From NCBI RefSeq assembly GCF_014395975.1, contig NZ_CP060714.1, positions 4,650,001 through 4,714,000 of the forward strand: a stretch of 64,000 bases of DNA, given 5' to 3'. Position 1 is the first letter of the stretch; each line of letters starts with the position of its first letter. Shown here one piece after another: positions 24,526-33,857 of the stretch. Below the pieces are notes generated by a model that had not been told where the DNA came from, ran no database searches, and saw only the letters and a list, made by a program, of their open reading frames with translations. Source of the stretch: Diaphorobacter ruginosibacter (lineage in GTDB: Bacteria; Pseudomonadota; Gammaproteobacteria; Burkholderiales; Burkholderiaceae_C). The position numbers and the translations under genes were made by a program.

Positions 24526-26835
24526 TTATCGGGCGGCATTGGCGTCCGCGACAGTCAGGGCCGTCATATTGACGATCCGGCGCACGGTGGCGCTTGGCGT
24601 GAGGATGTGCACAGGCTCCGCGGCGCCCAGCAGCACGGGGCCGATGGCAATGCCGCCGCCCGCTGCGGTCTTCAGCAGGTTGTAGGCAATGTTGGCGGCG
24701 TCGATGTTGGGCATCACCAACAGATTGGCGGAACCGGACATGGTGCTGTGCGGCATGATCGCGGCGCGGGCCTTGGGATCGAGGGCCACGTCGCCATGCA
24801 TCTCGCCATCCACTTCGAGCCAGGGTGCCTGAATCTTGAGAATTTCCAGGGTTTCACGCATTTTTACTGCGCTTGGCTGGTTGCTCGATCCAAAGTTGGA
24901 ATGTGACAACAAAGCGGCCTTGGGCTTGATGCCGAAACGCATCATTTCCTCGGCAGCCATCACGGTGATCTCGGCAAGCTGCTCGGCCGTCGGGTCGTAG
25001 TTCACGTGGGTGTCGACCAGGAACACCTGGCGATCGGGCAGCAGCAGGCCGTTCATGCAGGCATAGGTGTTGCAGCCCGCGCGCTTGCCGATCACCTGGT
25101 CGATGTAGTTCAGGTGGTGTGCGGTCAGGCCCCAGGTACCGCAGATCATGCCGTCGACCTCGCCCTTGTGCAGCAGCATCGAGGCGATCAGCGTCAGGCG
25201 GCGGCGCATTTCGATCTTGGCCACGGGCGCGGTGATGCCCTTGCGCTCGGTCATGCGGTGGTAGGTCTGCCAGAAGTCGCGGTAGCGATGGTCTTCCTCG
25301 ACGTTGACGACGTCGTAGTCCTGGCCTTCCTTCAGGCGCAGGCCGAACTTCTCTATGCGCTGGGCGATGATGGCCGGACGGCCGATCAATGTCGGGCGGG
25401 CAATCCTCTCGTCCACCACGATCTGTGCGGCGCGCAGCACACGTTCTTCCTCGCCCTCGGAGTAGGCGACGCGCTTCTTGGCGGCGGCCTTGGCGGCGGT
25501 GAAGATCGGCTTCATCGTCGTGCCCGAGGCGTAGACGAAGGTCTGCAGATGGTCGCTGTAGGCGCCCATGTCGGCGATCGGGCGCTGGGCCACGCCGCTG
25601 TCGGCCGCGGCCTTGGCGACGGCCGGCGCGATCTTCATCATCAGGCGCGGGTCGAAAGGCTTCGGAATGAGGTATTCAGGGCCGAACGCGAGCTGCTCGC
25701 CCGCATAGGCCGCCGCCACCACTTCGCTCTGCTCGGCCTGGGCCAGGTCGGCGATGGCATAGACGGCGGCGATTTCCATCTCGTCGGTGATGGTGGTGGC
25801 GCCGCAATCGAGCGCACCGCGGAAGATGTAGGGGAAGCACAGGACGTTGTTGACCTGGTTCGGATAGTCGGTGCGGCCCGTGGCGATGATCGCGTCGTCG
25901 CGCACGGCCTTCACATCCTCGGGCATGATCTCCGGATTCGGATTGGCCAGCGCGAAGATGATCGGCTTGGCGGCCATCTTTTTCACCATGTCCGGCTTGA
26001 GCACGCCGCCGGCCGACAGGCCGAGGAAGGCGTCGGCGCCCTCGATCACCTGGCCCAGCGTGCGCAGGTCGGTCTTCTGGGCAAACAGCGCCTTGTCGGG
26101 GTCCATGAGCTCGGCGCGGCCCTCGTAGACCACGCCCGCGATGTCGGTCACGAACACGTTCTCGCGCCTGACGCCGATCTTCAGCAGCAGGTTCAGGCAG
26201 GCCAGCGCCGCGGCGCCGGCGCCCGAAGCCACGAGCTTGATGTCCTCGACCTTCTTGCCGGCCACCTTGAGCGCGTTGACCATCGCGGCCGCCACCGTGA
26301 TGGCCGTGCCGTGCTGGTCGTCATGGAACACGGGAATGTTCATGCGCTTGCGCAGCTCGCGCTCGACGTAGAAGCATTCGGGAGCCTTGATGTCCTCAAG
26401 GTTGATGGCGCCGAAGGTGGGCTCCAGCGCGGCGATCACATCGACCAGCTTCTGCGGGTCCTTCTCGTCGATCTCGATGTCGAACACATCGACGCCGGCG
26501 AACTTCTTGAACAGCACGCCCTTGCCCTCCATCACGGGCTTGGAGGCCAGCGCACCGATGTCGCCCAGGCCCAGCACGGCCGTGCCGTTGGAGATCACGG
26601 CCACGAGGTTGCCGCGGCTGGTGTACTTGAAGGCGGCGGCGGGGTCTTTGACGATTTCCTCGCAGGGCGCGGCCACGCCGGGCGAATAGGCCAGGGCCAG
26701 ATCATGCTGGTTGCCCATGGGCTTGGTGGCAGCGATCGCGACCTTGCCGGGCTTGGGAAACTCGTGGTACTCGAGTGCTGCTTTGCGCAGCTGGGCGCGT
26801 TTGTCGACAGGCGTAGGGGCCGTGTTCTCGGTCAT
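24526..26835 (-). CDS. maeB: NADP-dependent malic enzyme (MaeB type)
   Basis: MaeB oxidatively decarboxylates malate to pyruvate, giving NADPH. The 769-residue product has the two-part layout of the large bacterial enzymes: a malic enzyme domain (about 1-430, with LALAYSPGVAAPC, FHDDQHGTAITV and the cofactor region VASGAGAAALACLNLL) and a phosphotransacetylase-like C-terminal domain (about 440-769) thought to be regulatory, responding to acetyl-CoA. The ATG at 26835 has GGAG eight bases upstream; a TTG one codon earlier is ignored. Confidence 0.95.
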   Translation of the reverse strand: MTENTAPTPVDKRAQLRKAALEYHEFPKPGKVAIAATKPMGNQHDLALAYSPGVAAPCEEIVKDPAAAFKYTSRGNLVAVISNGTAVLGLGDIGALASKPVMEGKGVLFKKFAGVDVFDIEIDEKDPQKLVDVIAALEPTFGAINLEDIKAPECFYVERELRKRMNIPVFHDDQHGTAITVAAAMVNALKVAGKKVEDIKLVASGAGAAALACLNLLLKIGVRRENVFVTDIAGVVYEGRAELMDPDKALFAQKTDLRTLGQVIEGADAFLGLSAGGVLKPDMVKKMAAKPIIFALANPNPEIMPEDVKAVRDDAIIATGRTDYPNQVNNVLCFPYIFRGALDCGATTITDEMEIAAVYAIADLAQAEQSEVVAAAYAGEQLAFGPEYLIPKPFDPRLMMKIAPAVAKAAADSGVAQRPIADMGAYSDHLQTFVYASGTTMKPIFTAAKAAAKKRVAYSEGEEERVLRAAQIVVDERIARPTLIGRPAIIAQRIEKFGLRLKEGQDYDVVNVEEDHRYRDFWQTYHRMTERKGITAPVAKIEMRRRLTLIASMLLHKGEVDGMICGTWGLTAHHLNYIDQVIGKRAGCNTYACMNGLLLPDRQVFLVDTHVNYDPTAEQLAEITVMAAEEMMRFGIKPKAALLSHSNFGSSNQPSAVKMRETLEILKIQAPWLEVDGEMHGDVALDPKARAAIMPHSTMSGSANLLVMPNIDAANIAYNLLKTAAGGGIAIGPVLLGAAEPVHILTPSATVRRIVNMTALTVADANAAR

Positions 26836-27110
26836 CAAGAGTCTCCAGCGAATGCTGACGGCGCACGTAGCTTTTGATTCCTGACCGCCGTCAGCGTGGG
26901 TAAGGGGAGCCGATTGTAGGCCGCTTGCCTGTCATTTGGCTGTGGAGTGAAACAGTTGTGATGCCCGGATGCCCAATCGGCATGGGCAAATGCCTTTGAT
27001 AGCGGGAAAACCCCAGCGGACGCGGCCTGCGCACCAAACCGGTGCTTCACGGGCCACTGGGTCCATACCCCCTTGGACCCTGCCGATATCGGTGCGTTGG
27101 ATTTTCATTA

Positions 27111-27129
27111 TTTCTCAAATATTGAGAAA
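27111..27129. promoter_or_regulatory. Palindromic operator, probable IclR-type binding site
   Basis: TTTCTCAA-ATA-TTGAGAAA is a perfect 8-bp inverted repeat with a three-base spacer, centred about 22 bases before the -35 element of the next promoter. This geometry suits an activator of the IclR family (compare MhpR). The regulator encoded at 30802-31581 is the obvious candidate. The rest of the 26836-27110 stretch shows nothing I can name. Confidence 0.6.
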
Positions 27130-27141
27130 TACATTCATATA

Positions 27142-27170
27142 TTGAAAGTTTGAAAAATTTTCCCTAAACT
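27142..27170 (+). promoter_or_regulatory. Sigma70 promoter of the aldehyde dehydrogenase/aldolase operon
   Basis: TTGAAA at 27142-27147 and TAAACT at 27165-27170 are separated by 17 bases in an AT-rich patch within GC-rich surroundings. The predicted start is near 27177, about 44 bases before the GTG start of the dehydrogenase. Confidence 0.6.
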
Positions 27171-27220
27171 CGCGCTCCGTAGAAAACAACGGGGCCGGGC
27201 CCCGCAATGGAAGGAGTCAA

Positions 27221-28180
27221 GTGTCAAACGCTCAAAGGAAACTCAAGGCCGCGATCATTGGCAGCGGCAACATCGGTACGGACTTGATGATCAAGATCCT
27301 GCGCCATGGCCAGCACATCGAGATGGGTGCAATGGTCGGCATCGACCCCGCATCCGACGGCCTCGCCCGCGCCGCGCGCATGGGGGTCGCGACCACGCAT
27401 GAAGGTGTGGAAGGCCTTGCGAGGCTGCCGGTGTTCCAGGACATCGACTTCGTGTTCGATGCCACCAGCGCGGGCGCCCACGTGAAGAACGACGCCTTCC
27501 TGCGAGCGCTCAAGCCCGGCATCCGCATGGTCGACCTGACCCCCGCCGCGATCGGCCCGTACTGCATTCCCGTCGTGAACGGCGAGGATCACCTGGACGC
27601 GTTGAACGTGAACATGGTCACCTGCGGCGGCCAGGCCACGATTCCGATGGTGGCGGCCGTCTCGCGCGTGGCCAAGGTGCACTACGGCGAGATCGTCGCG
27701 TCGATCTCGAGCAAGAGCGCCGGCCCGGGCACGCGCGCCAACATCGACGAGTTCACCGAGACCACGTCGAAGGCGATCGAGGTCGTGGGCGGCGCCACCA
27801 AGGGCAAGGCCATCATCGTGCTGAACCCCGCCGAGCCGCCGCTGATCATGCGCGACACGGTCTACACGCTGAGCGAGCTGGCCGACGAGGATGCCATCGC
27901 GAAGTCGGTCGAGCAGATGGCCGCCGCCGTGCAGTCGTACGTGCCCGGCTACCGCCTCAAGCAGAAGGTGCAGTTCGACCGCATCGACAGGCCTGTGCGC
28001 CTGCCGGGCGTGGGCGATGCGCTCACGGGTCTCAAGACCTCGATCTTCCTCGAGGTGGAGGGCGCCGCGCACTATCTGCCGGCCTATGCGGGCAACCTGG
28101 ACATCATGACCAGCGCCGGCCTGCGCACCGCAGAACACATGGCCGCACGCATGCTGGCCGCCGAAGCCGTGGCCGCCTGA
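27221..28180 (+). CDS. Acetaldehyde dehydrogenase (acetylating)
   Basis: The 319-residue enzyme oxidises acetaldehyde with CoA and NAD+ to acetyl-CoA, the last step of meta-cleavage pathways (MhpF/DmpF/BphJ family, EC 1.2.1.10). Cofactor motif IIGSGNIGTDL is near residue 12, the catalytic Cys in MVTCGGQATIPMV near residue 131, and the C-terminal dimer region matches family length. The start is GTG with GGAAGGAG five to six bases upstream. It is followed after 18 bases by its usual channelling partner, 4-hydroxy-2-oxovalerate aldolase. Confidence 0.93.
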   Translation: MSNAQRKLKAAIIGSGNIGTDLMIKILRHGQHIEMGAMVGIDPASDGLARAARMGVATTHEGVEGLARLPVFQDIDFVFDATSAGAHVKNDAFLRALKPGIRMVDLTPAAIGPYCIPVVNGEDHLDALNVNMVTCGGQATIPMVAAVSRVAKVHYGEIVASISSKSAGPGTRANIDEFTETTSKAIEVVGGATKGKAIIVLNPAEPPLIMRDTVYTLSELADEDAIAKSVEQMAAAVQSYVPGYRLKQKVQFDRIDRPVRLPGVGDALTGLKTSIFLEVEGAAHYLPAYAGNLDIMTSAGLRTAEHMAARMLAAEAVAA

Positions 28181-28198
28181 CGCAGGAGATACAACACC

Positions 28199-29218
28199 AT
28201 GAATCCGAACAAGAAGATCTACATCTCCGACGTGACGCTGCGCGACGGCAGCCACGCCATCCGCCACCAGTACAGCGTGGAGAACGCCAAGCAGATCGCC
28301 AGGGCGCTCGACGAGGCAAAGGTCGACTCCATCGAGGTAGCGCATGGCGACGGCCTCCAGGGCTCGAGCTTCAACTACGGCTTTGGCGCGCACACCGATC
28401 TCGAATGGATCGAGGGCGTGGCCAGCGTGGTCAAGCACGCCAAGATCGCCACGCTGCTGCTGCCCGGCATCGGCACCGTGCACGACCTGAAGAATGCCTA
28501 CGATGCGGGCGTGCGCGTGGTGCGCGTTGCAACCCACTGCACCGAGGCCGACGTGTCGAAACAGCACATCGAATACGCCCGCAAGCTCGGCATGGAGGCC
28601 GTGGGCTTCCTGATGATGAGCCACATGACCTCGCCGGCGGCGCTCGCGCAGCAAGCCAAGCTCATGGAGAGCTACGGCGCGACCTGCTGCTACGTGGTGG
28701 ATTCCGGTGGCGCGCTCGGCATGAACGACGTGCGCGATCGTTTCCGCGCATTCAAGGATGTCCTCAAGCCCGAGACGCAGACCGGCATGCACGCGCACCA
28801 CAACCTGAGCCTGGGTGTGGCGAACTCCATCGTCGCCGTCGAAGAAGGCTGCGACCGCGTGGACGCCAGCCTTGCCGGCATGGGCGCGGGCGCGGGCAAT
28901 GCGCCGCTCGAGGCCTTCATCGCCGCCATCGACCGCATGGGCTGGAACCATGGCACCGACCTGTACAAGCTGATGGATGCCGCCGACGACATCGTGCGTC
29001 CGCTGCAGGATCGTCCCGTGCGCGTGGACCGTGAAACGCTCGCGCTGGGCTACGCCGGCGTCTACAGCTCGTTCCTGCGCCACTCCGAGGCCGCCGCGGC
29101 CAAGTACCACCTCAAGACCGTCGACATCCTCGTCGAGCTCGGCAAGCGCCGCATGGTGGGCGGCCAGGAAGACATGATCGTCGACGTGGCGCTGGACATC
29201 CTCAAGCAGCGGGCCTGA
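28199..29218 (+). CDS. 4-hydroxy-2-oxovalerate aldolase
   Basis: The 339-residue enzyme splits 4-hydroxy-2-oxopentanoate to pyruvate and acetaldehyde, which is passed through a tunnel to the dehydrogenase encoded upstream (MhpE/DmpG/BphI family, EC 4.1.3.39). The TIM-barrel metal and catalytic residues are visible: VTLRDGSHA at residues 13-21, GMHAHHNLSLGVANS with the metal-binding His pair near 198-206, and VDASLAGMGAGAGN. AGGAG precedes the ATG. The hydratase and ring-cleavage genes of a full pathway are not in the window. Confidence 0.93.
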   Translation: MNPNKKIYISDVTLRDGSHAIRHQYSVENAKQIARALDEAKVDSIEVAHGDGLQGSSFNYGFGAHTDLEWIEGVASVVKHAKIATLLLPGIGTVHDLKNAYDAGVRVVRVATHCTEADVSKQHIEYARKLGMEAVGFLMMSHMTSPAALAQQAKLMESYGATCCYVVDSGGALGMNDVRDRFRAFKDVLKPETQTGMHAHHNLSLGVANSIVAVEEGCDRVDASLAGMGAGAGNAPLEAFIAAIDRMGWNHGTDLYKLMDAADDIVRPLQDRPVRVDRETLALGYAGVYSSFLRHSEAAAAKYHLKTVDILVELGKRRMVGGQEDMIVDVALDILKQRA

Positions 29219-29351
29219 GACCCGCAGGGCGCGGCAGGCAGGCAACACACAGACCCGGGCCCCGGGCCGCATGGCGCGGGGTCCGCGCCGCGCATTTCAT
29301 CGATGGCATCTCCCGATGCCTGGTCAGATTTTGAAGAGACAAGTGAATCCC

Positions 29352-30707
29352 ATGGCTGCAACACAACAGGGCCGCGAGGCCCAGACAAGCCAAGCCCCCG
29401 AGTCCGGCATCAGCGATGCAGACCGCCGCCGCGCGCTCTTTGGCAGCGCCGTCGGCAGCACCATCGAGTGGTACGACTATTTCCTCTACGGAACCATGTC
29501 GTCCATCGTTTTCGGCAAGCTGTTCTTTCCCTCGGACGATCCCGTCACCAGCCAGCTGCTGGCGCTCGCCTCGTTCGCACTTGCGTTCCTGATCCGCCCG
29601 ATCGGCGGCATCGTGTTCGCGCACATCGGCGACCGCGTCGGCCGCAAGAAGACGCTCGTGATGACGCTGTCGATCATGGGCCTGTCCACGGTGCTCATCG
29701 GCCTTACGCCGACTTATGAAAGCATCGGCATCTGGTCGCCGATCCTGCTCACGCTGCTGCGCCTGCTGCAGGGCCTTGCCCTGGGCGGGGAGTGGGGCGG
29801 CGGCGTGCTGCTGGCCGTGGAATACTCGCCCGCCAACAAGCGCGGCTTCTTCGGCGCCGTGCCGCAGACCGGCGCGCTGTTCGGCCTGGCGCTGGGCAAC
29901 CTGGTCACTTCCGGCCTGAGCATGGCGTTCTCGGAAGAGGCCTTCCTGTCCTACGGCTGGCGCATTCCGTTCGTGCTCTCGATCGTCCTGGTGATGATCG
30001 GCATGTGGATCCGCAACAAGGTCGAGGAAACACCCTCGTTCCGCAAGGTCGCCGAGCAGGCCAGGGCCAACCCCGCCACCGCGGCCACCAAGAAGCTGCC
30101 TCTGATGGAGACGCTCACCCAGCACTGGCGTCCGGTGCTCGTCGCCATCGGCGCGAAGTTCGTCGAGACCTCCACCTTCTTCCTGTTCGCGACGTTCACC
30201 ATTTCCTACCTCGTGGGCCTGGGCTACAAGCGCGTGGAGGCGCTCAACATCGTGCTGATCGCCGCCGTGATCGCGGTGCCCGTGATGCTGTACTTCGGTG
30301 CGCTGTCCGACCGCATCGGCCGCAAGAAGGTCTTCGTGTGGGGCACGATCGTCATCGCGCTGTACGCGGGTCCCTACTTCTGGCTGCTCAATCAGGGCTC
30401 CGCGGTGATCTCCACCCTGGCCGTGGTGCTCGGCTTCTCGGTCATCTGGTCCACCTACGGCTCGGTGCTGGGCACGTTCTTCGCCGAGAGCTTTCCGCCG
30501 AATGTGCGCTACACCGGCATCTCGCTCGGCTACCAGGTGGGTGCGGCACTCGTCGGCGGCCCCATGCCCCTGATCGCCACGGCGCTGCTGGCTCGCTATC
30601 ATGGCAGCTATGTCCCGGTTGCAGTCTTCATCGCGCTGTGCGCACTGGTCTCGCTGATCGCCATCAGCTTCACCAAGGACCGCACCGGACAACCATTGGA
30701 CTCGTGA
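29352..30707 (+). CDS. MFS transporter, metabolite:H+ symporter (MHS) family
   Basis: A 451-residue inner-membrane carrier with about twelve transmembrane helices. Family marks are GSTIEWYDYFLYG in helix 1, GDRVGRKKTLV after helix 2, RLLQGLALGGEWGGGVLL, and the second-half repeat GALSDRIGRKKVFVWG. MHS members import aromatic or dicarboxylic acids, shikimate, or betaine with protons. It lies between the aldolase and the IclR gene and probably imports the compound that feeds the operon. I start at MAATQQG; open frame upstream lacks coding sense. Confidence 0.87.
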   Translation: MAATQQGREAQTSQAPESGISDADRRRALFGSAVGSTIEWYDYFLYGTMSSIVFGKLFFPSDDPVTSQLLALASFALAFLIRPIGGIVFAHIGDRVGRKKTLVMTLSIMGLSTVLIGLTPTYESIGIWSPILLTLLRLLQGLALGGEWGGGVLLAVEYSPANKRGFFGAVPQTGALFGLALGNLVTSGLSMAFSEEAFLSYGWRIPFVLSIVLVMIGMWIRNKVEETPSFRKVAEQARANPATAATKKLPLMETLTQHWRPVLVAIGAKFVETSTFFLFATFTISYLVGLGYKRVEALNIVLIAAVIAVPVMLYFGALSDRIGRKKVFVWGTIVIALYAGPYFWLLNQGSAVISTLAVVLGFSVIWSTYGSVLGTFFAESFPPNVRYTGISLGYQVGAALVGGPMPLIATALLARYHGSYVPVAVFIALCALVSLIAISFTKDRTGQPLDS

Positions 30708-30801
30708 TCTCGATGGCGTGTGGCATGCATGCGAGCGTGTGTGCCGGTGAAGGACGACACGCATTGAATTTCACCGCACTGCCCCGCATGCTTCGCCCGA
30801 C

Positions 30802-31581
30802 ATGAACGCCAACACCGCCAGCAAGACCACCAAACCCCTGGCCAGCCAGACCCTTTTCCGCGGCCTCGATGTCGTCAGCGCCGTTGCCGACGGCTGCCGC
30901 ACCGTGAAGGAGATCTCCGAGAAAACGGGTATCACCTTCAGCACCACGCACCGGCTGGCGTCGGCGCTGGTGCAGATCCGCTACCTGCATTTCGAGCCGC
31001 GCAAGGGGTATCGCCTCGGCAGCCGGCTGGTCGAGTTGGGCTTCATCGCTTACCGCGAGTCGCCCATCATGGTGACGGCGCGGCCGTTCCTCGAGCAACT
31101 GGCCGCACAGACCCTGGACACCATCCACCTCGCCGCGCTCGACGGCGACGAGGGCATCATCTACCTGGACAAGATCGGCGGCCAGCGTCCCATCGAGGTC
31201 AACACCCGCATCGGCGGGCGCAAGCCCGTCTGCTGCACCTCGGTCGGCAAGGCGTTGATCCTGGACCAGGGCCGCTCGGCCTGGAAGAAGCGCTACCAGC
31301 AGGAGGCCGAGAAGGGCGTCGCGGGACGCCTCTCGGAAGACGAATGGCTGGCCGCCATGGCCAACTATGCGGCCAAGGGTTACACCTTCGACATGGACGA
31401 GAACATCGACGGCATCCGCTGCGTGGGCGCTCCCGTGCGCGATGCGAGCGGCGAGATCGTGGCGTCCATCAGTGTGACCAGCACGGATGCCTACACCGAC
31501 GAGGCGCGCATGCGCGAGGTGATCCCGCTGGTGCAGGAGGTTGCACGGAAGATTTCCGTGCAGTTGGGCGCGGCGGGGTAA
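30802..31581 (+). CDS. IclR family transcriptional regulator
   Basis: A 259-residue regulator: an N-terminal winged helix (about residues 15-75, recognition region TGITFSTTHRLASALVQIRYL) and the C-terminal GAF-like effector domain (about 90-255, with INTRIGGRKPVCCTSVGKALIL and the final SISVTSTDAY). IclR proteins of aromatic pathways are often activators. The perfect palindrome at 27111-27129 upstream of the operon promoter is its likely site. Effector unknown, presumably an aromatic or hydroxy-acid intermediate. Confidence 0.9.
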   Translation: MNANTASKTTKPLASQTLFRGLDVVSAVADGCRTVKEISEKTGITFSTTHRLASALVQIRYLHFEPRKGYRLGSRLVELGFIAYRESPIMVTARPFLEQLAAQTLDTIHLAALDGDEGIIYLDKIGGQRPIEVNTRIGGRKPVCCTSVGKALILDQGRSAWKKRYQQEAEKGVAGRLSEDEWLAAMANYAAKGYTFDMDENIDGIRCVGAPVRDASGEIVASISVTSTDAYTDEARMREVIPLVQEVARKISVQLGAAG

Positions 31582-31651
31582 CTGGGCAAGCGTGAAAGAA
31601 GCCTGAACCCAGTCCCCGGGTCCTGTCGTGGGTATGAGGAGCAGCGCAAGG

Positions 31652-32929
31652 TCAACGCAAGGCAAGCGGCGAAACGCTCCCAGGCCTGCCCGTGATGTTC
31701 AACGCCGCATCTGCCGCGGGCGTGGAGGCAATCACCACACCACGCTTCCACACCTTCAACCGCGTGGACCGCAAGCGAATCGCCTCGGAGGCCGAGCGGG
31801 CCTGCAGCAGCACCATGTCCGCATGGCAGCCGACCTGCAGCCCGTAGCCCTCGAGGCCCAGGATCTTCGCCGGCGTGACCGTCACGGCGTCAAAGCACTG
31901 GCGCATGGCGTTCTGGCTGGTCATCTGGCCCACGTGCAGGCCCATGTGCGCCACCTCCAGCATGTCGCCGCTGCCGAGGCTGTACCACGGGTCCATGCAG
32001 CAATCCTGCCCGAACGCCACGTCGATGCCGGCGGCCAGCATTTCGGGCACGCGCGTCATCCCGCGGCGCTTGGGATAGGTGTCGTGGCGGCCCTGCAGCG
32101 TGATGTTGATGAGCGGGTTGGCGATCGCCGAGACGCCCGCTTCGCGCATCAGCGGCAGCAGCTTGGAGACGTAGTAGTTGTCCATGCTGTGCATCGACGT
32201 GAGGTGCGAACCGTTCACGCGGCCCTGAAGGCCCAGGCGCTGCGATTCAAAGGCGAGGCTTTCGATGTGGCGGCTCAAGGGGTCGTCGCTTTCGTCGCAA
32301 TGCATGTCCACGCGCAGGCCGCGCTCGGCCGCGAGTTCGCACAGCCAGCGCACGCTCTCGGCGCCGTCATGCATCGTGCGCTCGAAGTGCGGAATGCCGC
32401 CGACCACGTCCACGCCCATGTCGAGCGCGCGGACCAGGTTTTCCTGCGCACCCTTGGCACGCAGCACGCCGTCCTGCGGGAAGGCCACGAGTTGCAGGTC
32501 GATGTAGGGCCTGACCCGCTCGCGCACGTGCAGCAGCGCTTCGGTGGCCAGCAGGCGCGGGTCGCACACGTCCACATGGCTGCGGATCGCGAGCAGGCCG
32601 CGTGCGGCGGCCCAGTCGCAGTACGCGAGGGCACGCTCCACGATGGCGTCCTGCGTGAGCAGGGGCTTGAGTTCACCCCACAGCGCAATGCCTTCGAGGA
32701 GCGTGCCGCTCTCGTTCACGCGCGGCAGGCCGTAGCTCAGCGTGGAGTCCATGTGGAAATGCGAGTCCACGAACGGTGGCGAGACCAGCAGGCCACCTGT
32801 GTCGATTTCCTCGGCGCCCTGCGCCTTCAGTGCGGCTTCCACGGCCACGATGCGGCCCGCCTGCACGCCGATGTCGATGTTCTGGCGACCATCGGGCAAT
32901 GTGCAGTGGCGCACGATCAGATCCAGCAT
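31652..32929 (-). CDS. codA: Cytosine deaminase-like amidohydrolase (CodA family)
   Basis: A 425-residue metal-dependent amidohydrolase. Metal ligands are visible as DSHFHMD (His-x-His, near residue 58), HCDESDD near 211 and the catalytic Asp in FGQDCCMDPWYSLGSGDML near 309; that last block is very like E. coli CodA (DPWYPLGTANML). The reaction would be cytosine to uracil and ammonia. It starts one base after the last permease gene, so it ends an import operon of nucleobase/nucleoside type. Related enzymes act on isoguanine or creatinine, so the substrate is likely, not certain. Confidence 0.75.
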   Translation of the reverse strand: MLDLIVRHCTLPDGRQNIDIGVQAGRIVAVEAALKAQGAEEIDTGGLLVSPPFVDSHFHMDSTLSYGLPRVNESGTLLEGIALWGELKPLLTQDAIVERALAYCDWAAARGLLAIRSHVDVCDPRLLATEALLHVRERVRPYIDLQLVAFPQDGVLRAKGAQENLVRALDMGVDVVGGIPHFERTMHDGAESVRWLCELAAERGLRVDMHCDESDDPLSRHIESLAFESQRLGLQGRVNGSHLTSMHSMDNYYVSKLLPLMREAGVSAIANPLINITLQGRHDTYPKRRGMTRVPEMLAAGIDVAFGQDCCMDPWYSLGSGDMLEVAHMGLHVGQMTSQNAMRQCFDAVTVTPAKILGLEGYGLQVGCHADMVLLQARSASEAIRLRSTRLKVWKRGVVIASTPAADAALNITGRPGSVSPLALR

Positions 32930-32930
32930 G

Positions 32931-33857
32931 TCAACGCTCTCCCTTGCGATACGGTTTCATCAGCGCCTGCGGATAGCTGGCGCGGCGCGCCATCACCACC
33001 AGCGCCAGGATCGACAGCACATAGGGCAGCATCAGGTAGACCTGATACGGCACGAGGCCGCCGCTTGCGCCCTGCTGCAGCCGCAGCTGGAGCGCATCGA
33101 AGAAGGCAAACAGCAGCGCACCGAGCAAGGCCTTGCCGGGACGCCACGATGCAAACACCACGAGGGCCACGCAGATCCAGCCGCGTCCGTTGATCATGTT
33201 GAAGAAGAACGCGTTGAAGGCGGACAGCGTGAGGAACGCACCCGCCAGGCCCATGATGGCCGATCCCAGCACGATGGCGCCGGTGCGCACCCACACCACG
33301 TTGATGCCCTGGCTCTCGGCGGCCTGGGGGCTCTCGCCCACCATGCGGATCGCGAGGCCCAGCGGCGTGCGCATCAGCATCCAATAGAGTACCGGCACGA
33401 GCAGCAGCGCGACCAGTGTCAACGGCGTCTGCGCGTTCAGCACCGGGATCGGCAGCCAGTCCATGGCGGCGAACGGCTCGATGGTGGGCGGCGTGTCGAC
33501 CTTCGGGAACTTCACCCGGTATGCGTAATACGACAGCGCGGTGGCGAGCATGGTGATGCCCAGCCCGCACACATGCTGCGACAGCGCGAGCCCCACGGTG
33601 AGCAGCGCATGCAGCAGGCCCAGCAGGCCGCCCGCCAGCATGGCGGCGAGCACGCCCGCCCACAGGCCGTGGCCGCTGTAGACGGTGAACCAGCCCACGA
33701 ACGCGCCTGCGACCATGATGCCCTCGATGCCCAGGTTGAGCACGCCCGCCCGCTCGCACATCAGCACGCCGAGCGTGCCGAGGATCAGCGGCGTGGCCAC
33801 GCGCAGCACGGCGATCCAGAACGGCATGCTGGCCAATGTATCCATGAGCTCCTGCAT
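32931..33857 (-). CDS. ABC transporter permease, nucleoside/BMP type (second subunit)
   Basis: A 308-residue inner-membrane permease of the BPD_transp_2 family (YufQ/NupQ-like) with about eight to nine transmembrane segments. The family marks LMCERAGVLNLGIEGIMVAGAF near residues 30-51 and the cytoplasmic coupling region TPLGLAIRMVGESPQAAESQGI are clear. Its ATG overlaps the stop of the other permease (TGATG). Together with the ATPase and BMP lipoprotein-like binding protein it forms a purine/pyrimidine nucleoside or base importer. Confidence 0.88.
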   Translation of the reverse strand: MQELMDTLASMPFWIAVLRVATPLILGTLGVLMCERAGVLNLGIEGIMVAGAFVGWFTVYSGHGLWAGVLAAMLAGGLLGLLHALLTVGLALSQHVCGLGITMLATALSYYAYRVKFPKVDTPPTIEPFAAMDWLPIPVLNAQTPLTLVALLLVPVLYWMLMRTPLGLAIRMVGESPQAAESQGINVVWVRTGAIVLGSAIMGLAGAFLTLSAFNAFFFNMINGRGWICVALVVFASWRPGKALLGALLFAFFDALQLRLQQGASGGLVPYQVYLMLPYVLSILALVVMARRASYPQALMKPYRKGER

